NCBI GenBank assembly: GCA_015832175.1
Contig: WJXW01000003.1
Coordinates: forward strand, 124,001-188,000
Origin: Paraphaeosphaeria minitans
Taxonomy: Eukaryota > Ascomycota > Dothideomycetes > Pleosporales > Didymosphaeriaceae
Direction of reading: 5' to 3'
Length of the DNA stretch: 64,000 bases
Part shown: positions 11,448-22,853 of the stretch, piece after piece
Position numbering within the stretch: position 1 is the stretch's first letter
How the letters are laid out: each line of letters begins with the position of its first letter
The notes under the pieces: model-generated
Told to the model about the DNA's origin: nothing
What the model saw: only the letters and a program-made list of their open reading frames with translations
Databases searched by the model: none
Position numbers and translations under genes: made by a program

Positions 11448-14400
11448 TCTTAAACACCCTTAATATAAGTACTTTACAAACTCCTACCTCTTCTACAGCT
11501 TTAGGTGCCGCTAAGATTACTCTTATAAAGGATAGTAGTAAGGCGCATAAACCTAATCTCTACTTTAGCGAATAATCTTAAACTAACGTCTAGATTCTCT
11601 AGTTAGACCTCTACTTCTTTAACTTAGATAAACCCTTTAAAGATAAAAAGAAAGTTATCTTCGCAGTAACATATATATAAGGAGATATAGGATTATAGAT
11701 CTATCCCTACCTTAAAAAGTACCTAGGAATAGACTATAATAATAATAACAACAATTACGTAAATAAGTACGCTAATATAGTTAATATTATTAAAGATTAT
11801 AATAACTTTAAGAAATGCCTTAAACAACTCTTTAGAATTACTAATAAGGACTCTATTACAAAAGCAAAGATTTAGACTATAACTTAGAAATAATTAGTAG
11901 CTAAGTATATAGTTAAGTTTCGCAGATACGCTGTGTAACTTAACTAGGACAATAAATCTCTTTAGAATATATATAAATAAGGACTTAAATAGAAACTACG
12001 TAAGAAACTCTTACGTAGTAGTGTATAAATTGCCAACCTTAAAGAACTATACAAAGAAACTATTAGAATTAATAAAGAGTGGTTTTTACTGTAATAGGAG
12101 CTCTACTAAAACCCTAGGGCGATAAGCTTTAGACAACTAGTAAAAGTGGTTTATAAAAACCCTATTAGAATTATCTAAAAGCAATAGCTAAGGAACTACT
12201 AGAGATATAAACTAATAGAAGATGTCTAGTTTAACTACATAGGTAAAGAAAAAGGAGAAAGAATAGGCCCTAAGCAGCCTAATAAACGCGTCTCTAATAG
12301 AAGTTAATAATTAATAACTAAGACCTATAAATGCTTTACATGTAGTAAACTAGGCTATATAGCTAGGAACTGCAGATTAAAGAACAAAGTCTATTAAACT
12401 AAGTTAAATATACTAACTATTAAGGACTAAGAACCTAATAAAGAATAAGAAGTTATTATAACACTATTTAGTTACTAACGCGTCACACTAGAGTAAAGTA
12501 AGCGATTAGATTTACCTAACTTACAACTATATAAAGATCTAGAAGATAACTCTAACGTATACTATAACATAGAAGATGTAGAAGAGATACTAAGATCTCC
12601 TACTCCTCACCTATAAAGTAGGCAGGAAGAAGACAATCCTATGTTACCTAAGTATAAACTAAATATTTAGGACTATATAGAACCCTACTAGGCACTAAAA
12701 GGAATGCAACCCTATAAAAATAAGAAGTTAGACTACGTACCAAAGTACTACCTAGACTACTAAAATCCTATATACTAATTCTATATGTGGACGTATTGCG
12801 AAGAACCAATATGCGCACAACATAAGGTAGAGAAAGAGGAGAATAAGAAATAACCTAAAAGGAAACTACGCTATAGATAGATATAGACAGACTGCCCTAT
12901 TATAGCTTATAATAAACACCTCTAGGATAAATAATAAATAAAATACTTTCCTTACCTTACGCTAAAGGGCAATAAATACTATAATATACTTATTAACAAA
13001 AACTATATATAACTATACTAGTACACGTGTCTAAACTAAGACTGCGAATACTACTATATAGCTAAACGTTTAGATGGCTTTGTAAACTACCCTACGTAAG
13101 AAGTAATAATAGAGCTACTAATTTAACTAGTACACAGGAACAGTAAAGACTGTAGGAGGAAAAATAGAAGAACATCCTTACAGGAAAAAGAAGAAGAAGA
13201 CAATCTATATAAGCTATATACTTAAGAATAATAATAGAAGCAGATGCTTAGAAACGTATACTAGGCACTAGAACTTAACTATAACCTATATAAACAAATG
13301 TCTTTTTTAGGCCTAAACTTAGACAAGAAAACGCCTTTATTAAATTAAATGCTATAGTAAGAACAGTATTAGTTAAGCTACTAGTATAGCTTAAAGGAAT
13401 ATAGGCTTAAGCTCTTATAGACTTAGGAGTAGGAAAGAACTTTATATCTTATTAGACAGTAAAACAAGCAGGACTTATAATATTAAAGAAAGAAGTACTC
13501 TATATTATCTATATCGCGAATAGATCCCTAATACCTAAGATACCTTAAATATACTAGGAGGTCACTACTACGATAATAGTCTAAGGATATAGTAAGGAAC
13601 TTACTTTAGATATCTTACTAGGATCTAAGTATAAGTTAGTTTTAGGATTACCTTAGTTAATAATACACAACCCGCAGATTAACTAGGGTACAAAAAAATA
13701 TTGTTTAAACGCTATAATTATATATTATAAGTAAAGCCTACGCATTAACTAAAAATAATAGTAGATAAGGGAGTTATTAATAACATAATACCGCGATAGA
13801 TAGTTAAAAAACAGAAGCACACCTTAGTAGACACTAGCAGGAACTACTAGATTAAGAAGCGTAAGAAGGAGGACAACAGTACACCCCTTACCTTACTAAG
13901 AGAATATAGGAAATAGATACACATATTTATAGAAAAGGAAGGAAAAGCAAACCTACTAGAACATTAACCCTAGGATCTTACAATAGACCTAGAAGAAGGG
14001 AAGACGCCACCCTTTAGACCACTATATAGTAAGATAGTAGAAGAACTCCTTAAAGAACGTGATTTTATTAAGACAAACCTTAAGAAAGGATATATATAAC
14101 TATTAAAGTTACTAGTAGTAAGCCCTTTTATGTTTATTAAGAAAAAGAATAGATTAGATAGACCATACGTTAACTACTAATAACTTAATAACATAATAAT
14201 AAAGAACTAATATCCACTACTAAATATTATAGAGTTACAAGATTAACTATCTTAAGCCAAGATATTTATAATAATAGATCTAAGAGACAGTTACCACTTT
14301 ATACAAATTAAGAAAGGTAAAGAATAGAAAATAGCGTTTTAATTACGCTACAGATTATTTAAATATAAGGTTATGCCTTTTAGACTTATAAACGCATTAG

Positions 14401-16123
14401 CAGCTTTTATAGCACTTATTAATAACGTACTTCGCGAATATCTAGATATATTTATTATTGCGTATATAGACAATATCCTCGTCTTTTCTAAAAACGAATT
14501 AGACTACACTAAGCATGTATAGATAGTACTAGAAGCACTAGACAAAGTATGCCTTTACATTAAACTTAAGAAATGCAAGTTTAACGTTAAATAACTTGAA
14601 TTCCTAGGATATATTATTACTATAGAAGGAATTGAGATAGCACTAAGTAAAGTTAAATATATTAAGAACTAGCTAATACTAAAGATAGCTAAGAACATCT
14701 AAGAATTCTTAGAATTCTATGGATTTAATTAACAATTTATCTAAAATTACGTAAAGGTTACAATACCTTTAACAAATCTTATAAAGAAGGACGTACCCTT
14801 TAAATAGATAAATAAGTGCGGAATGTTATTCTAACTCCTTAAGATAGTATGTATTATAGAACCTATCCTTGTTTATTTTAGAAGTGATAAACCACTACGC
14901 TTTAAAATAGACGCTAGTGATCTTACGCTAGGCGCCTACGCTAAATAAGAACGTAATAGTAAATAGCACCTAATTGCCTATTACTTATGTAAATTTAATA
15001 ACGCTAAAACACAATATAATGTATATAACAAAGAACTCTACGCTATTATTAAAGCCTTAAAGTACTAGAGGATTTATACGCTTAGTTACTTAACGCTAGA
15101 AATCTACACAGATTATAAGAACCTTCTAAGGTTTATAACAACAAAAGAACTTACGCTATAATAATAAAGATAGTTATAAACCACTAGGTAGTATAAGTTT
15201 AAAATCATCTATGTAGCTAGAAAAAAAAATAGTAGAGTAGACGCTCTTAGCTAATAAAGTAATCTAGTAGGAGAAAAGGTAAAAACCTTCTCTGTAATCC
15301 TTCGCAAAGCTAAAGATGGATCTCTAGAGCTAATAGTAGAACTAAATTAACTTTTAGTAATTAACTAAGAAGTTCTAGAACATCTACAGACTAAGATTAT
15401 CTAACAATACTATAATAACCCTATGTACAGACACCTAGGCATTACAAAGACAATAAAACTTATCTAAAGGAATTACACCTTTAAAGGAATTAAGGAAGCT
15501 ATAATAACTTACACCTATAAATGTGCAGAATACTAAAGAAATAAACATAGTATATATTTTAAATATAGAGAGATGTAAGTAATTAGAATACTAACAGCAC
15601 TATAGGAAGATATTGCTATAGATTTTATTATAGGAATTCTAAACTCTAAGGATCCAATAATAGGAATTAAATACAATAGTATACTAGTGATAGTCTGCTA
15701 ACTAACTAAGTATATTAAGCTTATTCCATGTCTTAAAAGAATAATAGTAAAGGAACTCGCTTTTCTTATCCTGGACTAACTAATTAGACACTACAGAATC
15801 CTAAAAATAATTATTAGTAATAGAGACAAGCTCTTTACGTTAAATTATTAGATAACGCTTATAGCACTACTTAGAACGAAACAAAAGCTATTAACAACTT
15901 ACTATCTATAAACAGACAGATAGACAGAACGTACGAACTAAACTATAGAAACGTACCTACGCATCTACTGCAATAGTTAGAAGAATAACTAGGTTTTATT
16001 ACTACCTATAGCACAGTTAGCCTATAATAACAAAGTATTAGCAGTATTAGAACATACACTATTTTATATAAACTATAGAAGACACCTACATCTCTTTAAC
16101 TAATAATTTCTTATAATAATTAA
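11037..16123 (+). mobile_element. Element C: dead Ty3/gypsy retrotransposon lacking its 3' end
   Basis: 5' LTR at 11037-11447, gag with zinc knuckle at about 12329-12376, protease near 13407-13470, reverse transcriptase about 14110-14600, RNase H about 14890-15240 and integrase about 15430-16080. Stops are RIP-type throughout. It starts inside the pol of element A and breaks at 16123 within the integrase region, where an unrelated LTR-like sequence starts with TGTTA. No 3' LTR of C follows, so the remainder was deleted or lies outside the window. Confidence 0.85.
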
Positions 16124-16287
16124 TGTTATGGGCTAGCCTTAGAGAATGAACAGAACTGTAAGTGCCAAAATATAAAGGATAAATTCTAGGTATTAAGTCT
16201 CTATAGGGGGGTGTGCCGCTTATAAGAAAAGTTTTCCTTAGTAGGTCTACTTCTTTAGGGTAGTTCCTTTCCTTAAGATCCTTCTAA

Positions 16288-16310
16288 AGGCTAGGGCTAT
16301 GCCCTAGCCT
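16288..16310. repeat. Perfect 10-bp inverted repeat
   Basis: aggctagggc and gccctagcct separated by tat: a perfect stem of 10 bp with a 3-nt loop, inside the presumed LTR of element D. A second, weaker inverted repeat (taccttat/ataaggta) lies at about 16467-16486. Function unknown. Confidence 0.75.
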
Positions 16311-16879
16311 ATTATATACCCTAGACCTTACTTAGTTTAAAACGTCTTATAGTTATAAGGTAAGCCTTAGAGATCTTAAGAGTGTTATGCTATAGTAAGG
16401 TAGTAGTATAGAGGTAGCCCTAAGGCGGCCTTATAGTAAGGGCCCTTATTAGGCAGTTTGTTTATTTACCTTATTATTATAAGGTAATAGGACAGCGCTC
16501 CTGCCCTTTCTAATGTAATTATTATGTGTTTATTACCTTAGCAGTACGTTGCTATTATAGTCTCTTTATATCTACGTTACTTTGCCTTCCTTCTTCCCTT
16601 CTCTACTCTCTCTTTCCTATACTAACCCTAACCTGCGCCTATTTTAACTTCCTTAACTATCTATAACCACCTCTGTCCCTATCTCCTTCTAGCCCTAATC
16701 TAGTTCCCCTTCTGTTCCTGCGCTATGCGCCCCTATACTCTTATTAGCCTCTTAGCCCTCTTTTTTAGTGTTCTATTCGCGGCTACGGCTAATATTAATA
16801 TTATTAATAATAGCCTCTAAGGTGGCGCCGCCTTAGCAGATATCTTTAGTCTTAGTAGTAGTAGTAGTAATAACTCTTT

Positions 16880-18105
16880 AGACCTAAACTAGCGCCTTAC
16901 TAAGCCTAGCTATACGTATACTAAGGAGGAGATTAATAATACTAAAGTAGAAGAGATTCTCTAGAGCCTTAATACGCCTACGTAGTAGCCTAATAGTAGT
17001 AATTACCTTTATCTCTTTACAACTTCTAAGAGGCGTATACTAGCTAATTGCCCTAACTTTACTATCCCTACCTATACTCTAAAGTGGCTTTATATCGCTA
17101 AAAGCGTAGTCCTTTAAGGAGATAGTTTAGATAAAGAGCTAGCTAACCTTAATATAGGCCTTATATATATTAAATATATTAGGCGCTTAAAGTAGCTTAG
17201 GCGTGTAGAGTAAGTCTGTGGCCTCGCATTCTAGACTATTATTAATGTTTATATAGCTGTTAACTATTCTAAGGCCACTCCTATAGCGCCTACTATCACA
17301 CTAAGGCTACCTACTAGTATAATTCTGCCCCCTTCGCTAATAACCTAGGCCTAAGGCGGGCTCTGCGCCTCTAGATTAAATACGTAGAGTAAGGCCAGGT
17401 TAATAGTAATTTATATATCTATAATCCTAGAATGTATAGCACTAACCCCTAGAAGCCTATAACTAGAACGCTGCCCACCTTTATAGTAGAGTTCTACTAC
17501 TTAGCCTAGTAGTATAAGTAGTACCTAAACTTAGTGCTTAAGAATTCTAGCCTAATCTAGGAGCTAGACTCCTCTACTATACCCCTACCTTAGCATAGTA
17601 ACAGAATAGTAGTTGCCCCCCCTAGTATAGATATAGCCCTAGTAGCACCTTCGCTCTAGATAACTCTAGCCTAGTATAGTAGTAACTATAATTAGAATCT
17701 AGTAGCGTTAGCTAATAATATAGCAGGGTAAATAAATAATATAGGAAATTATATCTAGTAATCTAAGGAGAGTATAGGCTGGCGCCTAGATAAAATAACC
17801 TAGACTTAAGCGTAGACTACTAACCTACTTACTACTATTATAGAGCGACTTAGGATAGCTCCTAGCTAATACTACCCTACCCTTCTAGTAGCCCTAGCCT
17901 AACAGCGTATACTCTTTAACCTATATTAAGAGCCTTATAGAGTAACTCTACCTAAGTCTTTGTCTAGGGCTGGCTTAGTGCACTTTCCTAGGTGCCGCTA
18001 CTACTAGTGTAAAGAGTAATGCAGTTATTATAGCCCCCTTTTATTTCTACCTAGTGTTACTTTAGTGCCGCTTTAGTTATAGCAACCCTAGGGCTAATAG
18101 CCTTT
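16880..18105 (+). pseudogene. Decayed plus-strand ORF in element D, unknown product
   Basis: Long stretches translate without stops other than TAG/TAA (RIP-type): one frame from about 16880 to 17450, and a second frame from about 17470 to 18105, so there is at least one frameshift or lost intron. The predicted protein is about 400 residues, rich in Ser, Asn, Gln and Thr, with a small cysteine cluster (C-x4-C-x3-C type) near its end at about 18000. It runs opposite to the integrase. I do not recognise the family. It could instead be the gag of a separate plus-strand element starting at 16124. Confidence 0.45.
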
Positions 18106-18389
18106 AGTAGTTTTTAGATAGATAGCGCCTCTACTAGGTTAGTAGAGGAATAAATTCTTAAATACCTATTATAGCTTCCCTTATAATGTTTATGTGTTCT
18201 TCCCTATAGGCTAGATAAGACTATTATTATGCCTATAGTCTCCTTAGGCGGCTTTAAAGTAGTCTAGAGCTATAGTGTCTATAATGTTTTTAACTAGCAC
18301 CTAAGTTAGCAATACCTACCTAGTCTACTTTACTAGCGCCTATTATTATTTTTCTTAGGTGTTTTTAATACGTAGGACCTCCTCTACTT

Positions 18390-19140
18390 CCTATTTACGT
18401 AGGTCTAGGTCCGCTTCTTCTAGCTCTAGGGCTAGGCCTAGCTAGGCGTTAGCCTAGGTCTAACTAGGTAGGGGATCGTCTACTACTTACTTAAGGAGGT
18501 TAACGTGGACAGTCTTATAGAGATTACTAGATAGGTCTAGCGTTACTATAAGTAGGGACAGCATAGCTGTTATAGTATACTTAACCTTAAGCTAGTTAAG
18601 TTTCTTTTTTAGCTAGTTAGTTTTTATATTATATAGTAAAAACTATATCTTATCTCTAACTTAAAATCGCTCTATAGGGTAGTAGGTGTAGTTTATAGCC
18701 TCTATAGTACACTACTATCTATAGGTAATAGTAGTTTAGGCTAAAGCTATCCCTTTCTTAAGGTAGTCTAGGAAGTGCTTTACCCTCCTAGTAGGGGTGT
18801 AAGTAGACTCTGCTAGTAAGGGGATTCTCTTAAGAAGATTAACGTAATATCTATTTAGTAGAAAGTTTAGGCTTAGGCCTATAGTAGTAGATGCTTTATT
18901 ATTTAATATAAGCTAGTAGGCTAGGAGGTAGTCTAGCCAGTCTATCTATTTAAAGTTAACTATAATGCGGAGGACTAAGAGTACCTCCTAGTTTACCCTT
19001 TCTATGCCGCTGTTAGTCTAGGGGTGGTATATTATAGAGAGGAGTTATTTTATTCTAGTTAATTTACATAGTATAATCTAGAACTTCCCTAGCTAGTCTA
19101 AGCCTCTGTCTGTAATTAGTAAGGTAGGGAAGCTATAGAA
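18390..19140 (-). pseudogene. Decayed integrase of element D
   Basis: One minus-strand frame with only RIP-type stops. It contains the Ty3/gypsy integrase signature: an ITDRG box, an IIYHP-x-TNSGIERVN box holding the third catalytic acidic residue, then the helical tail. The C-terminal part ends in a HVNLLK...DDPLPS segment typical of the GPY/F region of fungal gypsy integrases. The N-terminal zinc-binding part and everything upstream are lost at the 19160 junction. Confidence 0.75.
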
Positions 19141-19160
19141 CTACTACTATATCTGTATTA

Positions 19161-19289
19161 TCCCAGCTTGGAAGTACATGAAGAAGCTTGATCAAACCTC
19201 AAGTCGAGTCGAAAGATCGCAAGAGAAAATTGAAGCGAAGATTAGCATAATGGCATCTTTACAAAGTGATGCAATGAGCGTTTCTCTTA
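19161..19289. other. Junction between repeat block and unique DNA
   Basis: Base composition changes sharply here from RIP-type AT-rich DNA to balanced DNA. A short plus-strand frame (19178-19290) encodes a lysine/glutamate-rich helix-like peptide with no recognisable family. It may be the tail of a gene disrupted by element D, but this is weak. Confidence 0.35.
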
Positions 19290-20351
19290 CTAATATTCAC
19301 CAATCCATGGCAGCGTCACATGCACGCTTCTCTTCACCAGCCCATCAACCACATCATCCACCAGCCGCTTAGTCATAACCAGTCCCGGGTCATGGTCCGG
19401 ATTCACCTCCGCAATGCTCAGTCCCACACATTTCCCATTTCCCAGAAACACCTTCAGCGCCCTCATCGTCTGGACGTATTCCAATCCCATCCAGTTTGGC
19501 ACATTGCACGGCGGGAACTCCCCCCGGATCAACAACATCCACGCCGAGATGAACAAGGATGTAGTCTACACCCTGGTACCTCACCCTCCAGATAATCCAG
19601 CGTCTTGTCTGCGCTTTCTTCCGGTTTGCGCTGGACAGTCCCGGAAGTAAAGACGCGGAAGTTGTTATCGAAGAGATCGCCCAGGTGCTCCCGCTTATTC
19701 GCTTCAGACTGCGAGTTCATGCCGAAAAGAACGATGTTTGTCTCATCCACGACGCCAGATCCGTCAGGCTTGCAGAATGTCTTCATACTGTCCAACGCGC
19801 CGTCTCGGAGCGTGAGGTGGGTAAACGTCACTAACATTGGGGTTATAAGTCAGAGGTGGGTACATTTTATCGAAGGATCAAAGATAAAAAGGAGGTAAAA
19901 GGGTTGAGCTAGCCAAGAGTGTAAGTAATACACAAGTTGAGGTATTGCTTGCGCCTAGCATCGGGGGACTTGTACTCTGAGCTTACGCACTACCTGCGAT
20001 GTTCCCACTGCCCGCGGGATCAGAAGGCGTGTGCAGATCTGCATCAGCGTCGAAGTAGATAATACCGATCTTGTGAGTTGTGGGACGTAGATGATGCCAA
20101 TATGCCGATAGGATGGCGGGTGTGTAGAGGCATTCGCCCGAAAGGGCGAGGTGGAATGAGTGCTGGCGGTCCTCGCTCAGCACATTAGTGATAGCTTTAG
20201 ATGCCTGTAAGCAGGCTGCTACTGTGGCGTCGTCATTGCGGGTACGATTATGTTCGCGCGTTGATGATGTCCGGATAGCGGGTTCTGTGAGGGTGGAACA
20301 TTCCCTCACTTCGTATCCAGCTGCTTGTAAAATTGGTGGGAAGACCAGCAT
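19290..20351 (-). pseudogene. Arginase/agmatinase-family pseudogene
   Basis: The minus strand encodes a manganese ureohydrolase-like protein. The first block (20351-19998) has an SGECLYTPAI segment where arginases have a GGDH-type Mn-site motif, and the FDADADLHTPSD metal motif. A probable intron of about 160 nt follows, then THLTLRDGAL, VHLGVDVVDPG and a C-terminal SIAEVNPDHDPG segment. Defects: the second metal motif, normally D-x-D-x-x-D, reads G-V-D-V-V-D; the frame shifts near 19575 and again at a run of six C at about 19520-19525; and the usual N-terminal region is absent, with a stop (or splice acceptor) just upstream. Active enzymes of this family hydrolyse guanidino compounds. This copy is almost certainly non-functional unless the assembly is wrong. 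Confidence 0.75.
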
Positions 20352-20941
20352 AACGAAGGGCTTCTACAGTTCTTGACTTGCCCGCATACATAGACACAAT
20401 ATCCGAGTACACGGATACGATGTCAATCGCTTCCTGTGACTTTCAAAGAGCACAGAGAGGTGTTTGTTAGGAATATCGGATTGTATGGCTCACGTAGGTA
20501 GAGAGGCGTACTAGGCACGTTCTCTAGAGTGAACACTAGAGTTGTACGTGTGGTATATCGACTCTTCGCCTAGGCGGTTACTAAGTGTAACGTTTGGTAA
20601 ATATTCCTCGACTTGAGCGTAGTAAGCAAATTATCGCGAGGTACGGTATAACCGCTTGAAGTTCACGTGAATGTGACATGCCGTCATCGTACCAACCAGA
20701 ACAAGCTCATTCTGCCGGCTCTCGTCCCCCATGGGCTTCATCCCGGTAGTTGCTCTTTCGTTCACGAGTATAGCAAGAAAATTAGGGAAATAGTCGTATT
20801 GAACGCCATACTCCATACACCAAGTCACCCAGCACAACTGCATCCCACCTGGCGCGCCGCATCACGTCCTACGGTACTCCGCCCATCCACCAGTGTCACC
20901 AGATCGCGACATTTGCTGATTGCCCAGCTGCACACATGTAT
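20352..20941. other. Intergenic, no gene seen
   Basis: Balanced composition. Short ORFs on both strands overlap each other and show no domain, signal peptide or splice pattern. It includes the 3' flank of the small secreted protein gene at 20942-21364. Confidence 0.5.
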
Positions 20942-21364
20942 CTACTGGCATGCAAACGATGCAGACCTGATGGGCATGATGATGCACCCCCCTTCCTGTG
21001 GATCCGTGGTCAGAGGTCCAACAGTGGCGTCCGGAATGTTATCGCAGTTGGCCGAAGACTGCCAAACCTGAAGTACAATGCTCTTGCCCTCCTCACATGA
21101 GAAGCCTGAATCGCCAGTTGACGCGTAGGTGCTGACTGACATCGACTTCCCAACCGGTGTCGACCACGTGCTGCAGCCGTCCTTTAGGACGCCGATGACT
21201 GGATCAATAGAAGACTGGCAGTTTCCGTCGCTGAACTGTTCGACGGTGACGCCAATCGAGAAGACCGGAGCCGCGAGAGACAGCGCAGCAATGACCTGTG
21301 TTGACTATCAGCTTCGGGATACTCAACTTGAAAATGCAGTGCAGCCTACCTTAGTGAAGTGCAT
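20942..21364 (-). CDS. Small secreted cysteine-containing protein (121 aa), effector-like
   Basis: Two exons on the minus strand: 21364-21350 (5 codons) and 21295-20942, with a 54-nt GT-AG intron (21349-21296). The tiny first exon places a good signal peptide, MHFTK + VIAALSLAAPVFS, at the N-terminus. The mature part is about 100 residues with six cysteines (near residues 31, 46, 78, 94, 112 and 120), enough for three disulfides. No catalytic domain is recognised. A TATA-like agtataaaga lies at 21491-21500, about 130 bp upstream. Small, secreted, intron-bearing, cysteine-rich and next to a RIP block is the usual profile of a fungal effector or apoplastic protein. That role is inference. The gene model itself is well supported, because the splice keeps the frame and creates the signal peptide. 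Confidence 0.75.
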
Positions 21365-22853
21365 GTTGGTGGTGTTGGTGGTAATGGAATTGTTCTGCAA
21401 AGTGTCGACGAAAGAGCTGTGGTCGAGATGATGTAGATCGAAGCGTCTACCAGTTTTGGATGATGGGACACAAGATAGGGTCCTGGTGTCTCTTTATACT
21501 GTCTTCTCCATAGCTACTTCTACTCCAGGCTGTCTTCTTCCTCATTGTCTATTCTTGGGAACCATCACTGTCTGGTTCTCGGTCAGCATGCTTTGGCCGT
21601 TCTACCCGTCCTACCCGCTCTCCGGTTCAACAGACTGCAGATCATGGCCTTCAAATCGAAGTCGTATCCATTCTGTACCATCTAATGCATGTATACACCT
21701 CCTCGAAACGGATGTTCATAGTGATGAAGAATGGGCCCCATTCTGCGTATCCGTATCTTTTACGATGGCCTAACACCTTGTGAGGCTATGCTTGGAAAGA
21801 TCTTCAGGGGATAACCGTACGCATTGATGTCATATCTCATTCATCGCGTGGCATGGCAGTCACACGGAGCCTGTTTGGCCATGCGGCTACCCGTTCACCT
21901 GGTGTCCGCCGCAACCTTATGCTAGCGTCATCATCTCAGAGGCACAAGCCCATAGCTTCGGATTAAAACACGGATCGCCTAACTTCCACGCTGTTTGATC
22001 GTGGTCATCGATGGTCACACCAAATGCCATATAGCCCAAAACAACTTCGATGATGCGATGTGCGCATCAGTAAGAACCCAGAACGGCAGTGCTTAAACAC
22101 CGTCGCCAATGAGAAAAATCACCGACAGCCCAAGCGCACCAATAAGCAGAGCCGCCATCCGTTTGTAGCAAGATGAGACGAGGACCCCACGTGTCAGAGG
22201 CTTGAGGTTAGCCCCCAACTCTAGTACAATTTTTGGATCGCGATCATGATCTTGGCATGTCAGACTTTGGAGGCATAGGTCGGACCGTCAATACGAGGTT
22301 GTGGAGTAAAATATTGCCCCATCCGCGTAGCCTCTGATGTTTCGGGCAGTCAACCAATCATCGAGAAGTCCTGAAGCCGTGCATACACCCTTTGTCATAA
22401 CGAAACGCGCTGGTCCTCTTACCAACTATTCCTTTCGCTAATAATATCGTATCTTTGAAGATCGCACCCAGTTCCCGGAGTTTCGCGCAAAACCACGCGA
22501 TGACGATGACGATTATGCCTCGTGCGCAAGGGGTGTGAATGAGTTGCCGCCTCGAAGATGGGCTCAGTGAAGATCACTACGGACAAAGCAGAAGCGCACA
22601 GAATCTATCAGACTCCACGAACAGCAGGAGGCTGTGAGGATTACATGATGTGGTAGAGAGGAACCATGCCGAAGCGCATATTCATGCGCTTGGTTCTAAC
22701 ATCATAGTCAAGTAGACGCTAAAGGCCATTACTGCGTATAAGTAGCTGGCCATCTTCTCCTAGTCAACACCATCACAACATCAATTCTTCTCATCACAAT
22801 CATATCTCGCCACTACTTCCTCAAAAAGTTTCCAAATCTCCATCAGAATCAAT
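21365..22853. other. Intergenic, about 1.5 kb
   Basis: Divergent promoter region between the small secreted protein (-) and the secreted protein at 22854 (+). Short ORFs (such as 21456-21773) lack codon or domain support. A TATA-like gcgtataagtag lies at about 22734-22745, some 110 bp before the downstream start. No RNA gene seen. Confidence 0.5.

Larger units (their letters stand above)
16124..19160 (-). mobile_element. Element D: second, unrelated Ty3/gypsy-type element, truncated at the right
   Basis: It differs in sequence from A-C. The left end TGTTATGGGC has the form of an LTR end. A strong pyrimidine tract at about 16572-16612 would be the polypurine tract of a minus-strand element. 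Integrase and its C-terminal region lie at 18390-19140 on the minus strand. The inner LTR edge and target duplication are not resolved. The right end stops abruptly at about 19160, where GC-balanced unique DNA starts, so RT, protease, gag and 5' LTR are missing. Confidence 0.65.
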
